64,000 nt of DNA from Halopenitus persicus (GCF_900107205.1 NZ_FNPC01000003.1:1-64000), one strand, 5' to 3'; counted from the first letter of the stretch, positions 25,237 through 34,180 are shown. The notes: generated from the letters alone by a model not told the origin. Translations and numbers: made by a program.

Positions 25237-27861
25237 CTAGAGTTCCGGAACCGTCAGGTGGAACCCGCGATCGCGGGCCTCGGCCAGACAGAGGTGGAAC
25301 CCTTGTTTCCGCGAGATCTTGACGAAGCTCCGCTTCTTCGACCGGTTCAACAGGCCGCCGCCGGTCGCGTCCGCGGCCTCCTCCAGGGCGCCGGGCTCGA
25401 AGAAGCTCGAGGTGACCGCGAACCCCGCCGTGAAGGCGTCGTTCCCCTCCGCGAGGCGCGACCCCGTCTCCACCAGCCCCTCGAGGGTTCCCTCGGGGGT
25501 CGGGTCGCGGCCGTCGTTGAGATCCGCGACGACGAGCGGATTGCCCATTCGGTCGCGCAACACGAGGTCGAAGGCCTGCTGTTCGCGGTGCTCCTCGCCC
25601 TCCGACTCGTAGACCAGCGAGACCGACCCGCCGATCTCGGCCCGGTCGATCCGCGGGATGGCGTCGTAGAGGTCCTGGAGCCCGCTGACGTTCCCCGTCT
25701 CGCGGATCTCGAAGAGCAGCTCGGTGACGACCCACTTCGTGAATCCGAACTCCATCGTCTCGACGAGGAACTCCCGATACGGCCGGCCCTCGACGACGGC
25801 CCGCTCGTCCTCGAAGCTCGTGTGGTGTTCGATCCGGAGGTTGTTCACCAGCTCGTCGTGTCCGATCGAGCCGTCGTGGGCCTTCTCGAGCGTCGCGCCG
25901 CCCTTCGACCCGTACCGGACGAACAGGTTCGTCCCGGCCAGCGCGTCCGCCGGCGAGAGCACGCGGTCGCCCTCGGGCAGCTGCGAGCGGGCCTCCTCCA
26001 GATCCCCCCGAACCCGGTCGAGCTCCGACTCGAGCTCGCCGACGCGCTCCTCGAGCCGGTCGGCCTCGGCGCTGAGCTCGTCCCGCTCGGCGATGAGGTC
26101 GTCACGTTCAGCCTGGAGGCGGTCACGCTCCTCCTCGAGCCGGTCGCGTTCCTCCTCGAGCCGGTCGCGCTCCTCGGTCGTCTCCGCCAGCGCGCCCTCG
26201 AGCCGGTCGAGCTCCTCCCGGAGGTCGGGTCGCTCCGACCCGGAGCGGGCGGTCCCCGCGTTCGCGTCCGTCGTCGACCCTTGCCGGTTCGGCGCCGACT
26301 GCGACCCGGATTCCGCTGCGGACCCCGATCGTCGCGTCGTCGCCGACTGTCGCGACTCCGGCGATCGGTCCGTCGGTCGCGGGCTCCGCTCGCTCGCACC
26401 GGATCGGGATCCGCCGGTCTCGGCGCTCGCGCCCGGGTTCCCGTCGTCGCCCGCCGCGGACCGTCGGTCCGCCCGCGTCTCGGACGGATCGATGGACGGG
26501 ATCGATTTCGTCTCCCGCCACTCGGCCTCCTGGGAGAAGACGCTGTCCGAGTCGGACGCGTCGGGCTCTCCGGCGGATTTCTGGTCGCCCCCGGAGGGAG
26601 CCGCCTCCCGCCGCCGCTCCGCCTCGCGATGGCGACTCGGGCGGGGGCCGGTCGCGGCGTCCGTGGTCGTCGTGTCCCGGCGCGGCTCCCGATCTCCCGT
26701 GCGTTCGCTTGCGGTCCCGGCGTCCGTCGTGGCGGCGGCATCGGATCGCCTGGTCGTGGCGTCGTCGATTTTCGCTTCGGTGTCGTCGGGTCCCGCTTCG
26801 GTGTCGTCGGGTCTCGTCGTGGCGTCGTCAGCCCGGGATCCGGCGGATTCGGGGCGTGTTTCCGCCTCGTCGCGTTCCGATCCGCCGCCCCGTTCCGCGT
26901 CGTCGGGTCCCGAACCGGCTGGCTCGGTGCCGGCACCACCCTCGGCGTCGTCGACGGTGGTCCCGGCGTCGGCGTTCCCTGCGTCGGCAGCCGCCCCTTC
27001 GGTCTCCGCATCGGTCGCGCGGTCCGCGGTCGTGGCATCGTCGGTCGCCGCGTCGGGGCTCGCAGCGCGGTCGGGCTCTGCCGCGGTCGCCGACTCGTCG
27101 TCCGGGCTCGCGGCCGGATCGGTACCCGTCGCGACCGCCACGTCATCGTCGTCATTCCTGGCGGCGTCGGCGTCCCCGGCGTCGGACCCTCCGTCGGCGT
27201 TCCCCGCCGCATCGGCGTCGGCTGCGTCACTCGGCTCGGTCGGCTCCTCGTCGTCGGTCGACGACCCGGGGTCGTCCGCGAACGATCCCCGGCCGCCGAC
27301 GGTCGATCCGGCCGCGGCGGCGGGTTCCGGCACGTCCTGGACCTCCAGGTCGACCTCGTAGACGGTGTAGATGCCGACCTCGTCGTCGGCCAGCTCGAAC
27401 GCCTCGGCGCCGGTCTTCAGCTGTTCGGCGTTGCCGATGAACGCGACCGGGAACGACTCGCCGCCGTAATACACGACGTAGTAGTCGCCCGAGAGGACGT
27501 TCTCCGAGAGCTCGATGTAGCCGGTGAAGCTGGACTGCGAGAGCGTGCGGTCGGCCTCCGAGATCGGCGTCTCGTTCGTGTAGTACTGCGCCTTCTGTTC
27601 GCCGCCGCGTGTCTGCATCGCGAACAGCAGCGGCAGCGACTCGTCGGGTGCCCGGTAGGCCGTTCCGGAGGCGTCCTCGAACGCCGACAGGGACCCGCCG
27701 GTGACGCCGACGACGCGGCCGTTCGACAGATAGGCTCGGACGGCCCCGTCGGTCACCACGCCCGAGAAGTCGCGATCGGCGAGCCGGCTCAACCCGGCGA
27801 TCCCGTCGGAGACGGTCTCCGCCTCCCACTCGGTCACGACGTCGGTGCGATCGCCATCCAT
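25237..27861 (-). CDS. Large acidic protein: N-terminal sensor-like domain, disordered linker, coiled coil, conserved C-domain
   Basis: This 874-residue protein has four parts. Residues 1-~185 form a globular domain (ADRDFSGVVTDGAVRAYLSN, FTGYIELSENVLSGDYYVVY) reminiscent of cytosolic response or roadblock-like modules. Residues ~185-510 are a very acidic Ala/Asp/Thr/Gly-rich linker. Residues ~515-610 are a long coiled coil with repeated RDRLEEE heptads. The last ~240 residues (ALAGTNLFVRYGSKGGATL and the end) are conserved-looking and mixed alpha/beta. Haloarchaeal homologues have been labelled transcriptional regulator, without a visible DNA-binding motif here. It may be a scaffold or chromosome-associated protein; function unknown. 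Confidence 0.75.
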   Translation of the reverse strand: MDGDRTDVVTEWEAETVSDGIAGLSRLADRDFSGVVTDGAVRAYLSNGRVVGVTGGSLSAFEDASGTAYRAPDESLPLLFAMQTRGGEQKAQYYTNETPISEADRTLSQSSFTGYIELSENVLSGDYYVVYYGGESFPVAFIGNAEQLKTGAEAFELADDEVGIYTVYEVDLEVQDVPEPAAAAGSTVGGRGSFADDPGSSTDDEEPTEPSDAADADAAGNADGGSDAGDADAARNDDDDVAVATGTDPAASPDDESATAAEPDRAASPDAATDDATTADRATDAETEGAAADAGNADAGTTVDDAEGGAGTEPAGSGPDDAERGGGSERDEAETRPESAGSRADDATTRPDDTEAGPDDTEAKIDDATTRRSDAAATTDAGTASERTGDREPRRDTTTTDAATGPRPSRHREAERRREAAPSGGDQKSAGEPDASDSDSVFSQEAEWRETKSIPSIDPSETRADRRSAAGDDGNPGASAETGGSRSGASERSPRPTDRSPESRQSATTRRSGSAAESGSQSAPNRQGSTTDANAGTARSGSERPDLREELDRLEGALAETTEERDRLEEERDRLEEERDRLQAERDDLIAERDELSAEADRLEERVGELESELDRVRGDLEEARSQLPEGDRVLSPADALAGTNLFVRYGSKGGATLEKAHDGSIGHDELVNNLRIEHHTSFEDERAVVEGRPYREFLVETMEFGFTKWVVTELLFEIRETGNVSGLQDLYDAIPRIDRAEIGGSVSLVYESEGEEHREQQAFDLVLRDRMGNPLVVADLNDGRDPTPEGTLEGLVETGSRLAEGNDAFTAGFAVTSSFFEPGALEEAADATGGGLLNRSKKRSFVKISRKQGFHLCLAEARDRGFHLTVPEL

Positions 27862-28000
27862 TTGGGTTATCTCGCCGGAGGCGACGCAAATACTTTCCGG
27901 AGCGAATGCCGGGCGTCAGACGCCGCGCCTCGGCGTCCCGGCCCGAACGGCCCCGTGGTCCCGCCGCGATCGGATCGGTCCCGATCCGCCGCGCTCGTTT

Positions 28001-28052
28001 CGCTTCCGAGACGGCCTCGATCACTCCGCTTCCGAAACGGCCTCGATCGCCT
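28001..28052. repeat. 26-bp tandem duplication across the Nudix stop codon
   Basis: CGCTTCCGAGACGGCCTCGA at 28001 repeats at 28027 (CGCTTCCGAAACGGCCTCGA). The second copy is the last codons of the Nudix gene and the first lies across and after its stop at 28021-28023. Confidence 0.88.
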
Positions 28053-28497
28053 CGCAGCCGAGGTCGATCACGTCCGCGTCCAGGTCGCTCGCTCGTAGAT
28101 CGGCCGGCGTGTACCACTTCCAGCCGTCGGCGTCCACCTCGTCGGTGCCGACGGGGTCGATATCCCGGGACGGGACGCGCGCGAAATAGAGATGGTCGAC
28201 GTGCTGGTGGCCGACCCGCCCCGCCTCGTCGACGTTGATGTCGTACAACAACAGGTGTGCCGGCCGTGGAAGGCTCCGGCCGTTCGGCCCCTCGATCCCG
28301 GCTCGGTCGGCGACGAGCTCCGCCTCGAGCCCGGTCTCCTCGTACACCTCACGGACCGCGGCCTCGTGGGGCAGCTCGTCGCGGTCGATGTGTCCGCCCG
28401 GCGGAACGCGAATGCCGAGCCGATCGTGTTCGTGGAGTGCGGTGGCGCCGTCGTTGACGACGTACGCGGTCGCGGTGAAGTGACGGGTGGTTTCCAT
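28021..28497 (-). CDS. Nudix hydrolase
   Basis: This 158-residue protein has the Nudix box PGGHIDRDELPHEAAVREVY followed by EETGLEAEL, giving the REVYEETG metal site. It starts METTRHFTATAYVVNDG, typical of the Nudix first strands; the later substrate strand reads HLLLYDINVDE. The class is close to the ADP-ribose/dNTP pyrophosphatases, with no clear substrate. The C-terminus is at the tandem duplication. It lies in opposite direction to nothing; TFB on the same strand follows downstream with 77 bases between. Confidence 0.88.
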   Translation of the reverse strand: METTRHFTATAYVVNDGATALHEHDRLGIRVPPGGHIDRDELPHEAAVREVYEETGLEAELVADRAGIEGPNGRSLPRPAHLLLYDINVDEAGRVGHQHVDHLYFARVPSRDIDPVGTDEVDADGWKWYTPADLRASDLDADVIDLGCEAIEAVSEAE

Positions 28498-28573
28498 ACC
28501 GCCCCGTATTCGGCGCGTCGTAAGAGGAATGTCGGTTCGGGAGTCGCCCTCGGGACCGGATTCCCCCGCCCCG

Positions 28574-29542
28574 CTACAGCGTCGCGACGTCCTCTTCGGC
28601 GTCGAGCAGCTCGTGGTAGCGGTTCCGGATCGTGACCTCGGAGATGTTCGCGACCTCGCTCACCTCGTTTTGCGTGACCTTCTCGTTGGTGAGCAGGGAG
28701 GCGGCGTAGACGGCGGCTGCGGCGAGCCCGACCGGGGACTTCCCGGAGTGGACGCCCTGGTCCTTCGCCGTATCCAGCAGCTGTCGGGCGCGCATCTCCG
28801 CCTCGTCGGAGAGGCCGAGATCGGAGGCGAACCGCGGCACGTAGCTCTCCGGGTCGGCCGGCTGGATCTCCAGCTTCAGTTCACGAACGACGTAGCGGTA
28901 CGTGCGTGCGATCTCGTCCTTCTCGACGCGGGAGACGTTGGTGATCTCGTCGAGGGAACGCGGCGTCCCGGCCTGGCGGGCGGCCGCGTACAGCGAGGCG
29001 GTCGCGACGCCCTCGATCGAGCGGCCGGGGAGGAGGTCCTCGTCGAGCGCGCGCCGGTAGATGACGGAGGCGGTCTCGCGGACGTTCTCGGGGAGGCCGA
29101 GCGCGGAAGCCATCCGGTCGATCTCGCCGAGCGCCTGCTTGAGGTTCCGTTCCTTGGAGTCGCGCGTCCGGAAGCGCTCGTTCCACGTCCGGAGTCGCTG
29201 CATCTTCTCACGCTGGCGGCTCGAGAGCGACCGGCCGTAGGCGTCCTTGTCCTGCCAGCCGATGTTCGTCGAGAGCCCCTTGTCGTGCATCATCTCCGTG
29301 GTCGGGGCGCCCACGCGGGACTTCTCGTCCTTCTCCCGGGAGTCGAACGCACGCCACTCGGGGCCGCGGTCGATCTCGTCCTCCTCCACGACGAGTCCGC
29401 AGTCCGCACAGACCGTCTCGCCGTGTTCGGTGTCCGTCGTGAGGTTGCCGCCGCACTCGGGACAGCGAAGCGTCTCGTCGTCGGTCGCCTCGAGTTCCTC
29501 GTTCTCGCGTTCGTCGGTGTGGGTGATGCTGTGTTCGCTCAT
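28574..29542 (-). CDS. tfb: Transcription initiation factor TFB
   Basis: The 322-residue protein is archaeal TFIIB, which bridges TBP-bound promoters and RNA polymerase. It has an N-terminal zinc ribbon (LRCPECGGNLTTD, VCADCGLVV), a B-finger/linker (GPEWRAFDSREKDEKSRVG) and two cyclin-like repeats (residues ~115-205 and ~210-305) ending VTIRNRYHELLDAEEDV. Haloarchaea carry several TFBs and this appears a full-length copy. The start at 29542 (MSEHSITHTD) is chosen; the longer frame is a shadow of the divergent peptidase. Likely promoters are the A/T-rich boxes at 29606-29650. Confidence 0.97.
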   Translation of the reverse strand: MSEHSITHTDERENEELEATDDETLRCPECGGNLTTDTEHGETVCADCGLVVEEDEIDRGPEWRAFDSREKDEKSRVGAPTTEMMHDKGLSTNIGWQDKDAYGRSLSSRQREKMQRLRTWNERFRTRDSKERNLKQALGEIDRMASALGLPENVRETASVIYRRALDEDLLPGRSIEGVATASLYAAARQAGTPRSLDEITNVSRVEKDEIARTYRYVVRELKLEIQPADPESYVPRFASDLGLSDEAEMRARQLLDTAKDQGVHSGKSPVGLAAAAVYAASLLTNEKVTQNEVSEVANISEVTIRNRYHELLDAEEDVATL

Positions 29543-29640
29543 TGGATGGGGTCGGGACCGCGTGCCGCTGGTCGGGTCCGAGAGATGCGTCTCGGCTTCG
29601 TCTTCCTCACTAAAATATAGGGCATCAACGCATATAAGTG

Positions 29641-29650
29641 TATTTATAAA
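29641..29650 (-). promoter_or_regulatory. TATA-like box upstream of tfb
   Basis: On the minus strand the bases read TTTATAAATA, about 100 bases before the tfb ATG, giving a leader of roughly 75 bases. A second A/T-rich box (CTATATTTTA) at 29611-29620 is nearer. Both lie in an unusually A/T-rich 160-base stretch that also carries a 12-bp palindrome. Confidence 0.5.
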
Positions 29651-29735
29651 TTCCGAACATATTCCTATAGAAAATTGAGCCGAGAACGTCTCAAACGGCC
29701 AATCGTTCGATCGCCGCGATGTGACATCCTGATCG

Positions 29736-29763
29736 GCCCGATCGGGCATATCCAATATATAAT
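29736..29763. promoter_or_regulatory. 12-bp palindrome beside an A/T-rich box
   Basis: GCCCGATCGGGC at 29736-29747 is a perfect palindrome; AATATATAATT follows at 29754-29764. This could be a regulator site with promoter between tfb and the peptidase gene. The peptidase ATG is 100 bases away and has its own nearer CACTATAGG at 29830-29838, so the TATA-like run is otherwise unexplained. Confidence 0.4.
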
Positions 29764-29860
29764 TATTTCGCCGCCGTGACGCCACAGTCCGCCGACGCGC
29801 TGCCGCGAACGGACCGCCGGGAAGCCAACCACTATAGGCCGCGCCGCCGGACCGATCGGT

Positions 29861-31021
29861 ATGACTCGGGAGCTGACGGCGCTCGCGGAGACGCTCGCTG
29901 ACGCCGGTCGCGACGGGTACCTGATCGACGCCGACTGGGAGGACCCGAACCAGCTGTACCTCTCGGGATTCACCGGTCCGGACCCGTTTCTCACCGTCTA
30001 CGCGGACGGCCGAACGCACCTGCTCGTCTCCGGGCTCGAGTACGCCCGAGCGAAGCGGAGCTCGCGGGCCGACGTCGTTCGCCGCCACGCCGAGTACGAC
30101 TTCCAGTACGGCGGCCGCGAGGAGCGGCTCGACATGTACGCCGCCTTCCTCGACGACGTCGGCGTCGAGTCCGTTCTGATGCCGGCACGCGGGCCGATCG
30201 AGACGGCCGACGGGCTCCGCGAGCGCGGGATCGACGTCGCGATCGACCGCGAGGACGCGCTTACGGCGCTTCGAGCCGTCAAAACCGACGCCGAGGTCGA
30301 CCGGATCCGGGCCGCACAGCGGGCGACCGAGGCCGCGATGGCGGCCGCGGAATCGCTGCTGGCCGACGCGGACGTCGACGACGGGACGCTCGTCCACGAC
30401 GGCGAGCCGCTGACGAGCGAACGCGTCAGGGAGGCGATCGAGGTGACGCTGCTGCGGCACGGCTGCGCGTCCGCGGAGACGATCGTGGCCGGCGGCGCGC
30501 AGGCGGCCGACCCCCACGACCGCGGGTCGGGTCCGCTCGCGGCCGGCGAGTCGATCGTCATCGACGTCTTTCCGCGGGACACCGAGACGAAGTACTTCGC
30601 GGACATGACCCGGACCTTCGCCGTCGGCGATCCCGGCGACACGCTCCGGGAGTGGTACGACCGCACGCTGGAGGCGCTGGAGGCGGCCGTCGACGCCGTC
30701 GAGCCGGGGGCGACCGGCGAGGACGTCCACGTCGCCGCCTGCGAGGTCTACGAGGACGCGGGCCACCCCACGCTCCGCAGCGACCCGGAGACCGAGACCG
30801 GGTTCGTCCACTCGACCGGTCACGGCGTCGGACTGGCCGTCCACGAACCTCCGCGGCTCTCGATGGACGCCGGCGAGCTCGAGCCGGGGAACGTCGTGAC
30901 GATCGAGCCCGGGCTGTACGACCCCGACGTGGGCGGCGTCCGGGTCGAGGACCTCGTCGTCGTCACCGAGGACGGCTGCGAGACGCTCACCGACTACCCG
31001 AAACGGTTCGTGATCGACTGA
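29861..31021 (+). CDS. M24 family Xaa-Pro aminopeptidase/dipeptidase
   Basis: The 386-residue metallopeptidase has the pita-bread fold and cleaves an N-terminal residue before proline. The first half (to ~135) is the creatinase-type N-domain; the catalytic half carries the metal ligands in [37 protein letters not shown] and [19 protein letters not shown], which give the Asp-Asp-His-Glu-Glu set. It is monocistronic or read through to the MFS gene 80 bases on. Its divergent neighbour is tfb. Confidence 0.92.
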   Translation: MTRELTALAETLADAGRDGYLIDADWEDPNQLYLSGFTGPDPFLTVYADGRTHLLVSGLEYARAKRSSRADVVRRHAEYDFQYGGREERLDMYAAFLDDVGVESVLMPARGPIETADGLRERGIDVAIDREDALTALRAVKTDAEVDRIRAAQRATEAAMAAAESLLADADVDDGTLVHDGEPLTSERVREAIEVTLLRHGCASAETIVAGGAQAADPHDRGSGPLAAGESIVIDVFPRDTETKYFADMTRTFAVGDPGDTLREWYDRTLEALEAAVDAVEPGATGEDVHVAACEVYEDAGHPTLRSDPETETGFVHSTGHGVGLAVHEPPRLSMDAGELEPGNVVTIEPGLYDPDVGGVRVEDLVVVTEDGCETLTDYPKRFVID

Positions 31022-31024
31022 TGC

Positions 31025-31087
31025 GACGTGCCCGGCCCGCAAAGCGAGACGCCCGTTCCGCACGACGAGACGCCCGTTCCGCACGGC
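31025..31087. repeat. 21-bp tandem repeat, 3 copies
   Basis: GAGACGCCCGTTCCGCACGA plus C occurs at 31046 and 31067, and a diverged copy lies at 31025. The array fills the gap between the peptidase stop (31021) and the next MFS gene (31101). Confidence 0.85.
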
Positions 31088-31100
31088 ACCAACCGACGGT

Positions 31101-32285
31101 ATGACGCGCCGGTACGCCTACACGGTCCTCGGGCTGTGTACCCTCGCGTTCAGCGCGACGATGGTCGCTCGGCTGGCGATCAGCCCGGTCGTTCCGCTCG
31201 TGGCCGACGACTTCGGCGTCTCCTACGGCACCGTGGGGCTCGCGCTCTCGGGGATGTGGGCGGCGTACGCGCTCTCGCAGTTCCCCTCCGGCGTGCTCGG
31301 GGAACGGTACGGCGAACGGCGGATCATCCTCGTGGCGGTCGGCGCCACCGCGATCGCGGCGCTGCTTTTGGCCCTCTCCCCGTCGGTGTGGGCGTTCCTC
31401 GCGTTCACCGTCCTGCTCGGCGCCGGCGCCGGGCTCCACTACTCGGTCGCGACGACGCTTCTCACCCGCGAGTTCGACGACATCGGTCGCGCGATCGGGA
31501 TCCACGTCTCCGGCGGGCCCGCCGCGGGTCTGCTCGCGCCGCCGGCGGCCGCGCTCGTCGGGGCCCGGTACGGCTGGCGGGCGGCGATGCTGCTCGGCGT
31601 CCTCGTCGCGGTTCCGGTCTTCGCCCTGTTCGCGTGGCGGGTTCGTCCGACCGAACCGCTGCGGCCCGACCAGGCGCTCGCCGACCGGTTCGCGCTCGCG
31701 CCGCTGGTCGAGCTCGTCTCGCGGCCCCCGATCGCCTACACGACCGGGCTCGCGATGCTCGGCGCGTTCGCCTGGCAGGCGACCGCCTCGTTCCTGCCGA
31801 CGTTCCTCACCGACGCGGCCGGGCTGTCCACCGCCGCCGCGAGCCTCCTGTTCTCGCTGTACTTCCTGGTGCACGGCGGGCTCCAGCCGGTCCTCGGGGC
31901 GGTCTCCGACCGGCTCGGCCGGGACGCCGTCGCGACGCTGACGATGGTATCCGGGATCCTCGGGTACGGGGGGCTCGTTTACGCCGCGACGGCGGGACTG
32001 GGGCTAGTCGCTCTCGCGACGGCCACGATCGGCGTCGGCGTCGCGATGTCGTGGGGCGCGCCGGTCCAGTCCCGCTTTATGGACCTCCTCGGCGACGCCG
32101 AGCGCGGCGCCGGCTTCGGACTCGTTCGCACCGTCTACATGGTGCTCGGCGCCTCCGGGAGCGTCATCGTCGGCACCGTCTCCGACGTCGCGGGCTGGAC
32201 CGTCGCGTTCGGTCTGTTGACCCTCGTGATGGCGATCGGGGCGAGCGCGCTGACGGCGAACCGGGTGCTGCGGCTTGGGTTGTGA
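31101..32285 (+). CDS. MFS transporter
   Basis: The 394-residue protein has about twelve hydrophobic helices. The loop GVLGERYGERRIIL after helix 2 is the family motif, and LGRDAVATLTMVSG is the matching second-half loop. Substrate unknown. The C-terminus ends NRVLRLGL at the first copy of a 23-bp repeat that is repeated twice after the stop. It may be co-transcribed with the peptidase. Confidence 0.85.
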   Translation: MTRRYAYTVLGLCTLAFSATMVARLAISPVVPLVADDFGVSYGTVGLALSGMWAAYALSQFPSGVLGERYGERRIILVAVGATAIAALLLALSPSVWAFLAFTVLLGAGAGLHYSVATTLLTREFDDIGRAIGIHVSGGPAAGLLAPPAAALVGARYGWRAAMLLGVLVAVPVFALFAWRVRPTEPLRPDQALADRFALAPLVELVSRPPIAYTTGLAMLGAFAWQATASFLPTFLTDAAGLSTAAASLLFSLYFLVHGGLQPVLGAVSDRLGRDAVATLTMVSGILGYGGLVYAATAGLGLVALATATIGVGVAMSWGAPVQSRFMDLLGDAERGAGFGLVRTVYMVLGASGSVIVGTVSDVAGWTVAFGLLTLVMAIGASALTANRVLRLGL

Positions 32286-32333
32286 CGGTGCTGCGGCTCG
32301 GGCTGTGACGGTGCTGCGGCTCGGGCTGTGACG
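32265..32333. repeat. 23-bp tandem repeat spanning the MFS stop codon, 3 copies
   Basis: Units of GTGCTGCGGCTCGGGCTGTG plus ACG start at 32265, 32288 and 32311. The first (with two changes) encodes the last six residues and stop of the MFS gene; two further copies follow directly, each keeping the TGA. Confidence 0.92.
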
Positions 32334-32422
32334 GCGCTCGTTTCTCGCCCGCCCCGCACGCCCCGTTCACGATTCCGATCGCCGAAACGATTTAGGAACG
32401 AGGCCGCCTCTCACGGGACGAT

Positions 32423-33490
32423 ATGCGCGTTCTCTCGGATGACGACGTCGCGAGCGTCCTCGATCTCGAGGCGCTCCTCGAGGTGGTCGACGAGGCGTTC
32501 CGGAAGCAGGGTCGCGGCGAGGTCGAACGACCCGACCGGCCGCACTTCCCGGTCGGAACCGGGCTGACGGTCCCGGCACCGGAGGGGTCCGACGACGGCG
32601 AGTTGGGTGGATCCGACGGCGACGAGTCGGGTGGGTCGGATGGCGGCGAATCGGGCGGGAACGGTTCGGTTGCGGGACCCTTCGGGACGGCGCTCGTGAT
32701 GCCGGCGTACGTCCACGGCGCTGAGACCTACGCCACGAAGCTCGCCGCGGTTCACGAGAACAACCCGGGGCGCGGGCTCGAGACGGTCAACGCCACGATC
32801 GCGCTCACGGACGCGGCGACCGGACTGCCGGTCGCCTACCTCTCCGGATCCCGGATCACGAACGCCAGAACGGGCTGTATCGGTGGCGTCGCCGCCCGCG
32901 CGCTCGCGACCGACGGACCGGTCACGCTCGGCGTGATCGGCGCCGGCAGGCAGGCGCGCTGGCAGGTCAGGGCGATCGACGCCGCGACCGACCTCGACCG
33001 CGTCCGCGTCTACTCTCCCAGCGACTCCCGGAACGAGTGTGCGGAGACGCTCCGCTCGGAAGGGATCGACGCGACGGCGGTCGACTCGCCGCGGGCGGCG
33101 GTGGCGGGGGCGACCGTCGTCGTCACCGCGACCCCGGCGAGCGAGCCGGTCTTCGACGGCGCCGACCTCGAGCCGGGAGCGCTCGTGGTGGCGATCGGCG
33201 CCTACGACGAGTCGATGCGCGAGCTCGACGCCGAGACGATCCGGCGCGCCGACCGCCTCTTCGGCGACGTCCCGTCCGAGGCGGCCCACACGGGCGACAT
33301 CCCGGACGACGTTACCGCCGCCGACCTCACCCCGCTTTCGGCCGCGCTCGAGGGGACGGCTGGGCGGGGATCGGACGCCGAGGTCATCGTCGTCGAGTCG
33401 GTCGGGAGCGCGGTCCTCGACGCCGCAGCCGCCGAGCACTTATATACTGAGGCGCAGCGTCGCGGCGTCGGACGCGACGTCGACGTGTAG
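32423..33490 (+). CDS. Ornithine cyclodeaminase/mu-crystallin family protein
   Basis: The 355-residue protein belongs to the OCD/alanine-dehydrogenase-like family of NAD(P)-binding enzymes. The Rossmann loop is LGVIGAGRQARWQV (~residue 172), preceded by GRGLETVNATIALTDA and YLSGSRITNARTG, which hold the substrate lysine/arginine sites. Activity could be ornithine cyclodeamination, alanine dehydrogenation or ketimine reduction. Residues 55-78 are an inserted Gly/Ser/Asp-rich run of three 8-residue units that homologues would not be expected to share. The frame ends near a solo IS-type hairpin motif. Confidence 0.88.
   Translation: MRVLSDDDVASVLDLEALLEVVDEAFRKQGRGEVERPDRPHFPVGTGLTVPAPEGSDDGELGGSDGDESGGSDGGESGGNGSVAGPFGTALVMPAYVHGAETYATKLAAVHENNPGRGLETVNATIALTDAATGLPVAYLSGSRITNARTGCIGGVAARALATDGPVTLGVIGAGRQARWQVRAIDAATDLDRVRVYSPSDSRNECAETLRSEGIDATAVDSPRAAVAGATVVVTATPASEPVFDGADLEPGALVVAIGAYDESMRELDAETIRRADRLFGDVPSEAAHTGDIPDDVTAADLTPLSAALEGTAGRGSDAEVIVVESVGSAVLDAAAAEHLYTEAQRRGVGRDVDV
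32585..32656. repeat. 24-bp in-frame coding repeat, 3 copies
   Basis: Three units encode GSDDGELG, GSDGDESG and GSDGGESG (residues 55-78 of the OCD-like protein). The 24-bp period keeps the reading frame, unlike the intergenic arrays. Confidence 0.85.
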
Positions 33491-33552
33491 GGTGGCAATA
33501 CCGTGACGTGGGAGAAACGGCGCCAGCCACGTATCGGGACACGGTGGAAACC

Positions 33553-33600
33553 TTTGACGTCCTCCCCGCCCTGAAGGGCGGGGTTGTAGCCTTGTAACTT
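33553..33600 (+). mobile_element. Solo IS200/IS605-type hairpin end or orphan RNA element
   Basis: CTTTGACGTCCT precedes the perfect hairpin CCCCGCCCT-GA-AGGGCGGGG at 33564-33583, with a nine-base-pair stem. Conserved motifs of this form mark ends of TnpB-type elements in haloarchaea. There is no transposase gene here; a second, differently stemmed copy lies at 60042-60084 on the opposite strand. It may be a relic, a MITE-like element or an orphan guide-RNA scaffold. Confidence 0.5.
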
Positions 33601-33667
33601 CCAGAAACAACTTAAATATGGCCGCGTTCGAGCCTCGATCGCCGGTCACCCGTCCGGCGGACGGCGG

Positions 33668-34180
33668 TCACTCGGCGATCTCGACGTCGACCGCGTCGCG
33701 CTCCACCGCGAGCCGGAACGTCGGAACCGTGCGGTAGACCACCTCGACGACGTTCTTGCGCCGGAGGCTCTGTAGCGCCTTCCGAACGTCCTCCACGTCG
33801 GGGTCGAGGTCGAACTCCTCCCGGAGCCCGTTGAGCACGCTGACGACCGACTCCGACCGCTCGTCCGGTCCGGCCACGACGGCGAAGACGCGCGCCTCCA
33901 GCTCCGGGACGCGGATGACGCTCGGCACTCCGTTCCCGTCGGGGTCGTCGCCGTCCGCCTCGATGCCGGGTTCGACGTCGACGAGATCGGCGGCTTCGGC
34001 GGTCGCGCGGATGAGGCTGTTGTCGTCCCGGAAGTAGTATTCCTTGAGGTTGGACTCGAGGTAGCCGTGCACCTCGCTGCCGGAGTCCATCCCCCACGCC
34101 GCCTGGAGCTCGGCGTTCTTCGTCGGCTGCAGCCGGACCACGTCCGCGAGCCGGTCCAGCTCCTCGTCGGTGAGACTCAT
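33668..34180 (-). CDS. DUF5797-like haloarchaeal regulator
   Basis: This 170-residue protein starts MSLTDEELDRLADVVRLQPTK and matches, as I recall it, the DUF5797 pattern with NAELQAAWGMDSGSEVHGYL and ESNLKEYYFRDDNSLIRAT. The first ~75 residues look like a winged helix, and the second half (VVSVLNGLREEF with VEDVRKALQSLRRKNVVEV) looks like another wHTH. A DNA-binding role is likely. The start at 34180 is chosen because the longer frame shadows the CBS gene. Confidence 0.78.
   Translation of the reverse strand: MSLTDEELDRLADVVRLQPTKNAELQAAWGMDSGSEVHGYLESNLKEYYFRDDNSLIRATAEAADLVDVEPGIEADGDDPDGNGVPSVIRVPELEARVFAVVAGPDERSESVVSVLNGLREEFDLDPDVEDVRKALQSLRRKNVVEVVYRTVPTFRLAVERDAVDVEIAE

Noticed and set aside
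25258-28098. A 946-residue plus-strand open frame opposite the large acidic protein
   Set aside because: It is an antisense shadow caused by high GC and third-position bias; its translation is Arg/Gly/Val-rich and basic, unlike haloarchaeal proteins.
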